Shown here: positions 16,231-24,589 of the stretch, in pieces
Layout: every line of letters starts with the position of its first letter
Numbering within the stretch: the stretch's first letter is position 1
Assembly: GCA_959026725.1 (NCBI GenBank)
Contig: CAUFMG010000003.1
Location: 101,708 to 165,707 of the forward strand
Reading direction: 5' to 3'
Source: an uncultured Collinsella sp.
GTDB taxonomy: Bacteria; Actinomycetota; Coriobacteriia; Coriobacteriales; Coriobacteriaceae
Length of the DNA: 64,000 nt
Program-made: the position numbers and the translations under genes
The notes under the pieces: model-generated
The model's database searches: none
Seen by the model: the letters and a program-made list of their open reading frames with translations, nothing else
Told to the model about the DNA's origin: nothing

Positions 16231-17964
16231 CTACATCTCACCGAGCATGATCCAGGCAGAGCTGTCCTGCGCGAGCCTGCCGTCTGCAAGCGGTGATGAG
16301 GTGAGCAGGACCCTGCCCGCCGGCAGCTCCACGGGTGCTGCACCGAAGTTCGTCACACACGCCCAGCCGTTATCGCGGCGATAGGCGATGACGCCGCCCT
16401 CAGCGCCCTCGGCACCATCCGCAAGACCGGTGCGCCCGTCAAGATCGAGCCACGCAAGATCGTTGGCGCACCCGCGCAGCTTGCGCCGCAGCCAGAGGGC
16501 GTCACGATAGAGCGCAAGCATCGATGTCGGGTCCACTTCTTCCCTATCGGCAGCATAATCGGAAAACCATGCAGGCTGCGGCAGATGGGGCGCCGCATCG
16601 GCGTCTGCCGGCGAAAACCCAAACGATCCGCCATGCGCGGGATCGTCCGCCGCCACCCACGGCAGGGGCACACGACAGCCGTCGCGCCCCTTCTCACGCT
16701 TCGGTCCGTGCGTATTGGTCGCAGTAGGGTCTTCGAGTGCAGCCCACGGGATATCAGCCACCTCAAAAAGGCCGAGCTCCTCACCCTGATACACGTATGC
16801 CGAGCCCGGAAGCGCCAGTTCAAGCAAAAGGGCCGCCCGCGCGCGGCGCTCGCCGAGTTCACGGTCCTCGTCATAAGACGACCCGTCGCGTAAGAGCCAG
16901 TCGAGCGCAATCTGATGGTAGCGCGTCGCCTTGATTTGCGGCAGGGCATAGCGTGTCGCCACGCGCGGCACGTCGTGGTTGGAGAGTACCCAGGTCGAGG
17001 CGGAATCGGATTCGACGGCTGCCTTCAAGCCCTTCTCGATTGCAGTGTGCATGTCATCATAGGTCCAAGTGGCCTTGGCAAACTCAAAGTTGAATGTCTG
17101 GCCAAGCTCGCTGGGACGCGCGTAGAGATACTGGCGCTCGGGCAGCACCCACGCCTCGGCAACGGCACTGCGCGGCGGATTATAGCGGTCGAACACGCGG
17201 CGCCACTCGCGATAGATCTCGTGGACCTCATTGCGGTCCCACAGCGGATGGGTGCCGTCGTCAACCATGTCATCGCCCTCGGCGAGATGCCACCGGTCGA
17301 GGTCATCGCGGTCGAGATCCTTGGCGAGACCCTGCGCCACATCAATGCGAAAGCCGTCGACGCCTCGATCGCTCCAAAACGCCAGGACGTCGCAAAAGAG
17401 CGCGTGAACCTCAGGGCATGACCAGTCAAAGTCCGGCTGCTCGGGCGTAAACATGTGCAGATACCACTGACCGTCCGCAACACGCGTCCATGCGGGGCCG
17501 CCAAAGTTGGCATTCCAATTGGTGGGAGGCAGCTCGCCATGCTCGCCGCGACCATCGCGGAAGATATAACGGGCGCGTTCGGGCGATCCGGGGCCGGCGG
17601 CAAGAGCGGCTTTGAACCAGGGGTGCTGGTTGGATGAATGGTTGGGCACGATGTCGACGATGACCTTGATGCCGCGCGCGTGAGCCGCAGCGATCATGTC
17701 ATCGAAGTCGTCAAGCGAGCCGAGACGTGGGTCGACATCGCAGTAGTCCGCCACATCATAGCCGCCATCGACAAGAGGCGAAGGGTAAAACGGGCTCAGC
17801 CAGATGGCCTCGATACCCAGCCGCTCAAGATAGTCCATCTGCTGGGTAATGCCCGCGATATCGCCCAGACCCGAACCAGTCGAATCCTTAAACGAGCGCG
17901 GGTAGATCTGATAGATCGCGGCATCGGACATCCATGAGCGCGAAGAAGACTTTTCTGTAGCCAT
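16231..17964 (-). CDS. GH13 alpha-glucosidase (oligo-1,6-glucosidase type)
   Basis: 577 aa. The ATG at 17964 has AAGGGAG upstream; upstream frame extension would run through tRNA genes. The (beta/alpha)8 barrel motifs are AIYQIYPRSF, DIVPNHSS, GFRIDVAQ with nucleophile Asp208, VAEAWV with acid/base Glu270, and LSNHDVPR with Asp331. No signal peptide is seen, so it acts on imported oligosaccharides. Its exact linkage specificity (alpha-1,4, alpha-1,6 or sucrose-like) is open. It stands alone between tRNA-Gly copies; no sugar transporter is adjacent. Confidence 0.9.
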   Translation of the reverse strand: MATEKSSSRSWMSDAAIYQIYPRSFKDSTGSGLGDIAGITQQMDYLERLGIEAIWLSPFYPSPLVDGGYDVADYCDVDPRLGSLDDFDDMIAAAHARGIKVIVDIVPNHSSNQHPWFKAALAAGPGSPERARYIFRDGRGEHGELPPTNWNANFGGPAWTRVADGQWYLHMFTPEQPDFDWSCPEVHALFCDVLAFWSDRGVDGFRIDVAQGLAKDLDRDDLDRWHLAEGDDMVDDGTHPLWDRNEVHEIYREWRRVFDRYNPPRSAVAEAWVLPERQYLYARPSELGQTFNFEFAKATWTYDDMHTAIEKGLKAAVESDSASTWVLSNHDVPRVATRYALPQIKATRYHQIALDWLLRDGSSYDEDRELGERRARAALLLELALPGSAYVYQGEELGLFEVADIPWAALEDPTATNTHGPKREKGRDGCRVPLPWVAADDPAHGGSFGFSPADADAAPHLPQPAWFSDYAADREEVDPTSMLALYRDALWLRRKLRGCANDLAWLDLDGRTGLADGAEGAEGGVIAYRRDNGWACVTNFGAAPVELPAGRVLLTSSPLADGRLAQDSSAWIMLGEM

Positions 17965-18103
17965 GGGGCGTATCTCCCTTGCAACGAGGTTATGCGAGAT
18001 GCCCACGATGATACGCCCAAAGCGGACATTCGCGGCAAACAACGCCACAGCCACGACCCAAAACGCTCGCCCCCTCTCGGGTTCGAGCCTAGGAGATAGG
18101 TAC

Positions 18104-18135
18104 AAAAAAAGCCCGGCTACCGTAGTAGTCGGGCT
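18104..18135 (-). terminator. Terminator of the Gly-Cys-Gly tRNA unit
   Basis: On the minus strand AGCCCG and CGGGCT pair around a loop that can fold further (CTAC/GTAG), followed by TTTTTTTG. It begins nine bases after the 3' end of tRNA-Gly copy 2 and separates the tRNAs from the glucosidase gene. Confidence 0.85.
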
Positions 18136-18143
18136 GTTGCGTT

Positions 18144-18219
18144 TGGAGCGGACAACGGGGCTCGAACCCGCGACCCCAACCTTGGCAAGGTTGTGCTCTA
18201 CCAACTGAGCCATGTCCGC
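18144..18219 (-). tRNA. tRNA-Gly (GCC), copy 2
   Basis: 76 nt, same sequence as copy 1, anticodon GCC and encoded CCA. Last gene of the Gly-Cys-Gly transcript. Confidence 0.95.
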
Positions 18220-18261
18220 ATATGTAAAACAAAACGGGCGCCGGAGCGCCCGGATGTTGCC

Positions 18262-18335
18262 TGGAGGCGAAGCCCGGATTCGAACCGGGGGTAAAGGCTT
18301 TGCAGGCCTCTGCCTTACCACTTGGCCACTTCGCC
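18262..18335 (-). tRNA. tRNA-Cys (GCA)
   Basis: 74 nt with encoded CCA. The acceptor GGCGAAG pairs with CTTCGCC, the anticodon loop CTGCAAA gives GCA, and the T arm carries GGTTCGAATCC. Confidence 0.95.
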
Positions 18336-18369
18336 GAAAAAGGACCGCCTAAACGGTCCGGAAATGCAA

Positions 18370-18445
18370 TGGAGCGGACAACGGGGCTCGAACCCGCGAC
18401 CCCAACCTTGGCAAGGTTGTGCTCTACCAACTGAGCCATGTCCGC
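18370..18445 (-). tRNA. tRNA-Gly (GCC), copy 3
   Basis: 76 nt, same sequence as copies 1 and 2. It is the first gene of the Gly-Cys-Gly transcript, 12 bp after the -10 element at 18458. Confidence 0.95.
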
Positions 18446-18457
18446 TTGCGGGTTATT

Positions 18458-18507
18458 AATTTACGCGAGTTGTCCAAAAGACGCAAGTACTTTTTTCAAA
18501 AAACTTG
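18458..18507 (-). promoter_or_regulatory. tRNA promoter with upstream A/T palindrome
   Basis: Minus-strand TTGCGT (18481-18486) and TAAATT (18458-18463) are 17 bp apart. The A/T inverted repeat at 18487-18507 (AAGTTTTTTGAAAAAAGTAC on the minus strand) abuts the -35, as at 16132 and 21958. Confidence 0.8.
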
Positions 18508-18550
18508 TCTGCCGCATGTTCTTAGTAGCTAAACGCGCTAAAGCGATTGG

Positions 18551-19297
18551 CTAGGCACACGATTCCAGCGCTCCGCTAAACAGCTTCACCATCTGCACGC
18601 GCGTGCCGGCGCCGTCCGTACGACGAGCAACCTCCACGTTATCGACGAGCATACGCATAAGCTTGATGCCACGGCCGCGTTCCTCGGATGCGACCGGTTC
18701 GCTCGTTTCATCGATAGAATAGCCGGCACCTCGATCAAGCACCTCAACCACAACGCGATCGCCATAGGCCTGAACCGTCAGGACGCACCCGATACCGCCC
18801 GCATGGTCATAGGCATTACCCAGCGCCTCCCCCGACGCCAATGCGACATCGTAGCGCTCGTCACGGCGCAACGGAAGCGATTCAAGGAGTTCGGCGATGC
18901 GATGTCGGTAGTATGGAAGATTCTCGATACCCTGACGGACCTCGACGCTCTTACTCCAGCGAGGCAGCTCCCCCACCGGAATGGCGGGAATAGACTCCCG
19001 TGCCGGCCCCGCGACATGAAGGATATCGACAAGACGAGCAATCTCCAAAAAGCGAACAACTTCACCTGATGCATTGACGAGCGAAAGCAGGCCTTCTCGC
19101 CTCATGAGCTCACGAGCGCGCGTAAGCAGGAATGCCAAGCCCGTCGAATCGATAAAGCTAACAGCCTGACAGTTGATGACAACACGACGCACGCCGCGGC
19201 CAATCAAAGCATCCAACCGCCGACGCAGCGCAGGCACCGTGGCGATGTCGATATCGCCTGGTGGCGTCAAAACCGCTATGTCATTCCACTCATTCAT
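18551..19297 (-). CDS. STAS-HATPase fusion: anti-sigma antagonist joined to its kinase
   Basis: 248 aa. Residues 1-100 form a STAS domain with the phosphorylation segment FIDSTGLAFL (Ser51), as in SpoIIAA/RsbV. Residues about 115-245 form an RsbW/SpoIIAB-type GHKL ATPase: SGEALGNAYDHAGG (N box, Glu157 and Asn161), LDRGAGYS (Asp188) and ERGRGIKLMRMLVD. These two activities are usually separate proteins that bind each other. The PP2C phosphatase gene lies 78 bp upstream on the same strand, which completes a partner-switching set. No sigma factor is nearby. The ATG at 19297 lacks a strong ribosome binding site, so the start is less certain. Confidence 0.85.
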   Translation of the reverse strand: MNEWNDIAVLTPPGDIDIATVPALRRRLDALIGRGVRRVVINCQAVSFIDSTGLAFLLTRARELMRREGLLSLVNASGEVVRFLEIARLVDILHVAGPARESIPAIPVGELPRWSKSVEVRQGIENLPYYRHRIAELLESLPLRRDERYDVALASGEALGNAYDHAGGIGCVLTVQAYGDRVVVEVLDRGAGYSIDETSEPVASEERGRGIKLMRMLVDNVEVARRTDGAGTRVQMVKLFSGALESCA

Positions 19298-19375
19298 ACG
19301 ACCATGGTTCCCCAAAAAAGCCCACTCGATGCATTCGTTTCCCCAACCATGCGGATTCAGCCCGCTCAGCGTCGT

Positions 19376-21721
19376 CTATGAACGACCCCGTAAAAACTCA
19401 AGGGACACCAATGCAATGTCATCGTCCAGCGCCGATTCGGTAAATCGGTCAAGCTCGCCCAAGACCTTGCCGCAAATGCCCGACACGCCCTCCCCCGAAA
19501 CAGAAAGCAGAAGATCGCGCAAGCGCTGCTCGCCAAAGAACGCTCCGGTGCGGTCGCGGGCCTCAATCGTTCCATCCGTATACATGAAGAGCATGTCGCC
19601 AGGAGCGAACGTAAACACGCCTGTCTCGTACACCATGCTCTCAAAGGCACCGATTACACCCGATTGACATCCAAGCAGCTCGACCTCTCCCCCACGTGCC
19701 TCGCCGCCACCCAGCGGCATCGACTCTGGCCTAATGACCATGGTCGGAGGATGGCCCGCCGAACAATACGTTGCGCGTCCGGCCTTAAGGTCAATCTTGG
19801 CGATAAAGGCCGTCACGAACGTCTCGACCCTCGAAAAGCCCATGAGCATGCTGTTAAGGGAGCGTGCCATGCGGGCCGGTCCAGCGCCCTCCCAAGCATA
19901 TGCCGTCAGGGCCGTCTTGACGAGCGCGGACATCGATGCGGCCTCAATGCCTTTGCCAGACACATCACCCAGAATCATGACGGCGCAGTCGTCGGGAAGA
20001 CGGATGAGCGTATAGAAATCGCCGCCGACCAACGCCGAGTTCGTGGCCGACAGGTACACCGAATCGGTTGCGATACCCGGAACATCCCCCAGGGAATTTC
20101 TCATGCCAATCTGAAGGGTCTGAGCGATATGGCGCTCCTCGCGCTTTTGAGATTCCCCTTCGTAGATCAGTTCAAAGTCATGCGCCAAGTGCACCAAGTA
20201 GTCATATTCAAGGTCATCAATCGGCTCTTGGCTACCATCACGAAGCAGCAGCGCGCGCGTCGTCGGGCTCTTCGCAACAGAAGCAGGAACAATCGCGTCG
20301 TTACTGTGCTTGCCATCACCCTCAGAGCGCGGGCGCCCCGCCTCGATGCCGGAGTCGACGTAGAGACCCTGACAAGGCAGACCATGCGCCCTAAGCCAGC
20401 CTCCCATAGGCATCGATTCGTCAACGCGAGTTATACGGACGTGTTTAAGGTCCTCGGCACTCGCACCTCCCAAAACAGATGCCTCAAAGCCATCAGGGCC
20501 AGCCCCCAGACGTGCCGCTGGCGCCGTCGTGGAAAAGAAAAGCTTCTCGGGATCGTCCGGCAAGGCAACGCGACTGCCGCCTTCAAAATCTATGACGTAG
20601 GAATCCAGACTGGCGTCATACTCAACAGGGCAAAAATGGCAGTTAAGCATATTGCAGATCTCGGACGATACCGCCTGGGTAGCCGCGGCGGAATCGTCTA
20701 GAAAGGTAAACAACTCATCACGCAAGACATTGAGCGAGCGGCCAAGCTCGGCCGTGCGACGGGAGCGAAGGCTCGATGCCATGCCGACCAGCTGGATAGA
20801 TAGGTAATCGCAAATGACCTCAAGCACATTAACGTCATAGGCGAGCGGTGCCTGAGGGCGTTTCCAACCAACTTCCAGCACGCCAAGGATCTGCGTACCG
20901 TAAAAAACGGGAAGACAGATCTCGCTGCGGTACGGAGGCATATCCTGCATGCGCAACAGGTGCTTAGAACGATTGTCCAAGTCCATGAACATACCGGAGG
21001 CGGCCTTATCACCCTCAAGGTCCTGTTGAATCGATAAGCGACAGGCACGCGACTCACGAAGAACATACGTCGGAATGCCAGCGCCATACGGCAAAAACTC
21101 AGGCAGGTAGCTGTCGTACAGCTCCTTGGAAACACCGCGAAGTTTAAAACCGCCGCTCTCAGAAAAATAGATAGCGGCACCCGAAGCATCGAGCGTTCCT
21201 ACAAGCTGGTTCAAAACGGTATCAAGTAGGCTGGACAGCTCATCGGAGCCCACGGTACTCATAATGACCGAGAGCGTGCCAGAGAGGCGCTTGTTCGCCA
21301 CTCTAAGCTCCGAAAGCGCACGCTTGAGCTGACGGTCGTGCGAAAACTGTTCTTCGATGCTATGGAGCGCCACCAGGACACGTGGCGCGCGGCGCCCAAA
21401 GATGCGTGGAGGCGTTACGGAGCCTGCACGAACCAAGACGGGGATAAAGGAGCCGTCACTCAGCTTGAGCATCAGTTCGTTCTCAGAGCCATCAGTTTCA
21501 AATGGCAGACGATGTTCCGTCGCACGTTCAAAAGCGGACGAGTACAGGACGTCTTTAACATCTCCACCGATGACGTCGGCGCGTTCCTCGCACATCAAAC
21601 CAAGTAAGCGATTATTCACATGCAGAATGGTTCCGTCGAGCTCGCAGATGATGACAGCATCGCTCGTGATCTCGACTAGCTGGGCAACGTCTGCCCACTC
21701 GTTGCGTTCAAGCGTTTCCAT
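19376..21721 (-). CDS. PAS-GAF-PP2C sensor phosphatase (RsbU/RsbP type)
   Basis: 781 aa. Residues about 8-115 form a PAS sensor (VEITSDAVIICELDGTILHVN). About 150-320 form a GAF domain. A second, poorly defined sensor-like region lies at about 330-520. The last 240 residues form a SpoIIE-type PP2C phosphatase with VGGDFYTL, GDVSGKGIEA and the C-terminal DDIALV, so the metal-binding aspartates are kept. It is soluble. It probably dephosphorylates the STAS domain of the next gene in response to a signal. The ATG at 21721 has GGTGGGG upstream and is preferred to a GTG four codons earlier. Confidence 0.88.
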   Translation of the reverse strand: METLERNEWADVAQLVEITSDAVIICELDGTILHVNNRLLGLMCEERADVIGGDVKDVLYSSAFERATEHRLPFETDGSENELMLKLSDGSFIPVLVRAGSVTPPRIFGRRAPRVLVALHSIEEQFSHDRQLKRALSELRVANKRLSGTLSVIMSTVGSDELSSLLDTVLNQLVGTLDASGAAIYFSESGGFKLRGVSKELYDSYLPEFLPYGAGIPTYVLRESRACRLSIQQDLEGDKAASGMFMDLDNRSKHLLRMQDMPPYRSEICLPVFYGTQILGVLEVGWKRPQAPLAYDVNVLEVICDYLSIQLVGMASSLRSRRTAELGRSLNVLRDELFTFLDDSAAATQAVSSEICNMLNCHFCPVEYDASLDSYVIDFEGGSRVALPDDPEKLFFSTTAPAARLGAGPDGFEASVLGGASAEDLKHVRITRVDESMPMGGWLRAHGLPCQGLYVDSGIEAGRPRSEGDGKHSNDAIVPASVAKSPTTRALLLRDGSQEPIDDLEYDYLVHLAHDFELIYEGESQKREERHIAQTLQIGMRNSLGDVPGIATDSVYLSATNSALVGGDFYTLIRLPDDCAVMILGDVSGKGIEAASMSALVKTALTAYAWEGAGPARMARSLNSMLMGFSRVETFVTAFIAKIDLKAGRATYCSAGHPPTMVIRPESMPLGGGEARGGEVELLGCQSGVIGAFESMVYETGVFTFAPGDMLFMYTDGTIEARDRTGAFFGEQRLRDLLLSVSGEGVSGICGKVLGELDRFTESALDDDIALVSLEFLRGRS

Positions 21722-21745
21722 CGTGGACCCCACCGTCTATCGGTA

Positions 21746-21769
21746 ACAAAAAAGCCTCCGAAGAGGCTT
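21746..21769 (-). terminator. Terminator of tRNA-Leu
   Basis: On the minus strand AAGCCTC TTCG GAGGCTT is followed by TTTTG. It starts 12 bases after the tRNA-Leu 3' end and ends 25 bp before the phosphatase start codon. Confidence 0.9.
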
Positions 21770-21780
21770 CTCAAATGCGA

Positions 21781-21870
21781 TGGTGTCGGAGGCGGGACTT
21801 GAACCCGCATGACCAAAAAGCGGTCACTAGCACCTCAAGCTAGCGCGTCTGCCAATTCCGCCACTCCGAC
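21781..21870 (-). tRNA. tRNA-Leu (GAG)
   Basis: 90 nt with encoded CCA and a long class II variable arm. The acceptor GTCGGAG pairs with CTCCGAC, the anticodon stem CTAGC/GCTAG encloses TTGAGGT with anticodon GAG, and the T arm carries GGTTCAAGTCC. Confidence 0.95.
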
Positions 21871-21928
21871 ATGCTATGTTGTTGATTCACGGTTCGTTTT
21901 GTTGGACCCGCGCGTTCAACGAGGAAGA

Positions 21929-21980
21929 TAATAACCTATGATTCGAGAACTGTGCAAGCACTTTTTTCAAAAAAGTTTAC
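21929..21980 (-). promoter_or_regulatory. tRNA-Leu promoter with upstream A/T palindrome
   Basis: Minus-strand TTGCAC (21952-21957) and TTATTA (21929-21934) are 17 bp apart. The element at 21958-21980 (AACTTTTTTGAAAAAAGTGC on the minus strand) abuts the -35, matching the other two tRNA promoters. Confidence 0.8.
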
Positions 21981-22014
21981 GAATTTGTAAATGCGCTGGT
22001 AGATCTATATGTTC

Positions 22015-22139
22015 GGCCCCGAATCGGTGTTGCCTCCCGGCGCGTCCTCGGGCATGAGCGATATTTTGTTGCGCACTTCGTGCTGCAAAATATCGCTCCC
22101 CCTGCGGAATGCGCCGGGAGGCAACACCGATTCGGGGCC
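22015..22139. repeat. 125-bp nested hairpin, 29-bp perfect arms
   Basis: Bases 22015-22043 (starting GGCCCCGAATCGG) are the exact reverse complement of 22111-22139. Inside, GAGCGATATTTTG (22056-22068) pairs exactly with CAAAATATCGCTC (22086-22098), and GCAC-TTC-GTGC caps it. It encodes no convincing protein. It lies between the tRNA-Leu promoter and the opp operon 3' end. Confidence 0.9.
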
Positions 22140-22229
22140 TGCAAATACATACTTCAGGCACAGTTCTCAAACATGTTCTGGGAGCTGATATAAATTTAGT
22201 GGCTCGGCTTTGCCTAGCCCTTATATAAG

Positions 22230-22255
22230 GAGGCCGGAGCTAAAGCTCCGGCCTC
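22230..22255. other. GC-rich 11-bp hairpin
   Basis: GAGGCCGGAGC and GCTCCGGCCTC enclose TAAA. It lies between the two long hairpins. On neither strand is there a clean T-run, so a terminator role is uncertain. Confidence 0.55.
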
Positions 22256-22319
22256 GCTATCTTTCCCATTAGATTAAGTGAGCGATCAAGGAATCGCACC
22301 CCTCTGCAGTGGTAACACA

Positions 22320-22451
22320 GGGCCCGCGCTGGACTTAGTTTTCAGAACATTCCGCAGACCAGGAAACCCCCTTATCCGCAGCTCCGAAGGAGCAGGATAA
22401 GGGGGTTTCCATGGTCGAGGACGTTCTGAAAACTAAGTCCAGCACGGGCCC
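22320..22451. repeat. 132-bp nested hairpin after the opp operon
   Basis: Bases 22320-22348 and 22423-22451 are inverted 29-bp arms with one mismatch (outer ends GGGCCC). The inner arms GGAAACCCCCTTATCC (22362-22377) and its complement (22395-22410) pair exactly, capped by CTCC-GAA-GGAG. It starts 16 bp past the oppF stop codon and may end opp transcription. Its layout copies that of 22015-22139, though the sequence differs. Confidence 0.9.
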
Positions 22452-22467
22452 GGACGATAACAACCGA

Positions 22468-23496
22468 CTACAGGTCGATGTGCGATTCCTTGATCGGGAA
22501 CGGCTCCGCGAAGTGGCACGCGCAGCAGTGGCCCGGTGCGACTTCCTTAAACTCGGGAAGCTTCTCAGAGCAGATGCCCTGCGCGATCGGGCAGCGCGTG
22601 TGGAAACGGCAGCCGGTCGGCGGATCCAGCGGCGACGGCGGGTCGCCAGCGAGGATGATGCGCTTGCAGGTCTTCTGGATATCAGGATCGGGAACCGGCA
22701 CGGCAGACAGCAGCGACTGCGTGTACGGATGGTGAGGCTCGCTGTAGAGCGTCTTCCAGTCCGAAACCTCGACCATCTTACCCAGATACATAACGGCAAC
22801 GCGATCGGAGATGTGCTGCACGACGGACAAGTCGTGGGCGATAAACAGATATGCGGTACCGAACTTGTCCTGGAGCTCCTTCAGTAGGTTCAGAACCTGG
22901 GCCTGAATGGACACATCCAGAGCGGAAACCGGCTCGTCGCAGATAATCAGCTTGGGCTTCAGCGCAAAAGCGCGGGCAATGCCGACACGCTGACGCTGAC
23001 CGCCGGAGAACTCATGCGGATAGCGGTTGATGTGCTCGGGGTTCAGTCCAACGACGTCGAGAAGCTCGCGGACGCGCTCAATGCGCTCCTCCTTGGTACC
23101 CACGCCATGAATGGTCATGGGCTCGGAGACGATCTCGCCGATGGTCATGCGGGGATTCAGCGAAGCATAGGGATCCTGGAAGATAAACTGCATCTCGCGA
23201 CGCATGTCCTTGATCTCATGCTTGCTCATCTCGGCAACATCTTTACCCTGGAAGAACACCTTACCGGCGGTCGGCTTGGTCAGGCGCATGATGGTACGGC
23301 CCGTGGTGGACTTACCGCAACCAGACTCGCCGACTAGGCCAAAGGTCTCGCCAGGATAAATCTCAAAAGAGATGTCGTTTACGGCAGAGACGACGCGCTT
23401 GGAAAAACGCTTGGCGAACATGCCGGACTCTGCGGGGAACTCCTTAGAGAGGTGCTCGACCTTCAACAGCGGAGTACGTTCGTTGGTATCTGCCAT
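22468..23496 (-). CDS. oppF: Oligopeptide ABC transporter ATP-binding protein OppF
   Basis: 342 aa. Walker A is GESGCGKST, the signature is FSGGQRQRVGIA, and Walker B is LIICDEPVSALD. The C-terminal tail has the OppD/F-type cysteine motif GCRFHTRCP plus later cysteines, which in this family can bind an iron-sulfur cluster. It powers peptide import with OppD at the inner face of the membrane. Its ATG overlaps the oppD stop codon. It is the last gene of oppA-B-C-D-F. Confidence 0.92.
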   Translation of the reverse strand: MADTNERTPLLKVEHLSKEFPAESGMFAKRFSKRVVSAVNDISFEIYPGETFGLVGESGCGKSTTGRTIMRLTKPTAGKVFFQGKDVAEMSKHEIKDMRREMQFIFQDPYASLNPRMTIGEIVSEPMTIHGVGTKEERIERVRELLDVVGLNPEHINRYPHEFSGGQRQRVGIARAFALKPKLIICDEPVSALDVSIQAQVLNLLKELQDKFGTAYLFIAHDLSVVQHISDRVAVMYLGKMVEVSDWKTLYSEPHHPYTQSLLSAVPVPDPDIQKTCKRIILAGDPPSPLDPPTGCRFHTRCPIAQGICSEKLPEFKEVAPGHCCACHFAEPFPIKESHIDL

Positions 23497-24587
23497 TACG
23501 CCTCGCCTCCCTTCTTGGAATCCTTGCGCGTACGGGACGTCTCAGGAGCGTTCTTGAGGAACTCGGGGTCACCGGAGTAGTGGCACGCAGAGTAATGACC
23601 AGACTCGGTGACAACGCGCTCGGGGCGCTGCTTGCGGCACTTGTCCGTCGCATAGGGGCAACGAGGAGAGAAGACGCAGCCCTCAGGCAAGTTCATGAGC
23701 GAAGGCGGGTTGCCGTGAATCGGCGTAAGAGGCTTCTTCTCTTCGATGGCCTGCTCCGGAATGGAACGAATAAGACCCCAGGTGTAGGGATGGCGGCTCT
23801 CGTAGAAGATTTCCTCAGCAGTACCGAACTCGACGGGACGGCCGGCGTACATAACCATGATCTTATCGGCCATATCGGCGACGACGCCCAAGTCATGGGT
23901 AATCATGATAATGGCGTTGCCGTTCTTCTCCTGCATCTCCTGCATGAGCTCGATAATCTGAGCCTGAATGGTAACGTCCAGAGCCGTCGTGGGCTCGTCG
24001 GCAATCAGGATATCGGGATCGCAGGCAAGAGCCATAGCGATCATGACACGTTGACGCATACCGCCGGAGAACTGGTGCGGATACTCATTGACGCGCTTCT
24101 CGGGCTCGGGGATACCCACGAGGTCCAAAAGTTCGGTGGCGCGCTTGAGCGCCTCCTGCTTGGAGTAACCACGGTGCAGGCGAAGGCCCTCGCCCACCTG
24201 CTTGCCGATCTTATAGACCGGGTTCAAGGAGGTCATAGGATCCTGGAAGATCATCGCGATGTCGTTACCGCGAATGTGTTGCATCTCTTCCTCGGTCATC
24301 TCGAGGATAGAACGACCGCGATAGCGAACGTCGCCGCCCTCAATCTTTCCCGGAGGCATCGAGATAAGACCCATGATGGTCATGGCGGTCACGGACTTAC
24401 CGGAGCCGGACTCACCGACGACACCCAGGGTCTCGCCGCGATCGAGCGTGTAGGACACACCGTCGACAGCGCGAACGACGCCATCCTCGGTGTGGAAATA
24501 CATCTTAAGGTCATCGACCTCGAGCAGATGCTGGCCCTCGGGAACCGGCTGGTCCTTCAGGTCCACATAGTTCTTGTTCTTCTTCAT
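23496..24587 (-). CDS. oppD: Oligopeptide ABC transporter ATP-binding protein OppD
   Basis: 363 aa. Walker A is GESGSGKSV, the signature is FSGGMRQRVMIAMA, and Walker B is ILIADEPTTALD. The C-terminal substrate-family tail has GCVFSPRCPYATDKC. Its start lies two bases after the oppC stop codon and its stop codon overlaps the oppF start. It forms the ATPase pair with OppF. Confidence 0.92.
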   Translation of the reverse strand: MKKNKNYVDLKDQPVPEGQHLLEVDDLKMYFHTEDGVVRAVDGVSYTLDRGETLGVVGESGSGKSVTAMTIMGLISMPPGKIEGGDVRYRGRSILEMTEEEMQHIRGNDIAMIFQDPMTSLNPVYKIGKQVGEGLRLHRGYSKQEALKRATELLDLVGIPEPEKRVNEYPHQFSGGMRQRVMIAMALACDPDILIADEPTTALDVTIQAQIIELMQEMQEKNGNAIIMITHDLGVVADMADKIMVMYAGRPVEFGTAEEIFYESRHPYTWGLIRSIPEQAIEEKKPLTPIHGNPPSLMNLPEGCVFSPRCPYATDKCRKQRPERVVTESGHYSACHYSGDPEFLKNAPETSRTRKDSKKGGEA

Positions 24588-24589
24588 CC

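Noticed and set aside
15937..18445. Integrated element using tRNA-Gly as attachment site
   Set aside because: No integrase, no partial tRNA copy and no phage gene are present; all three tRNA-Gly copies are complete with their own control signals.
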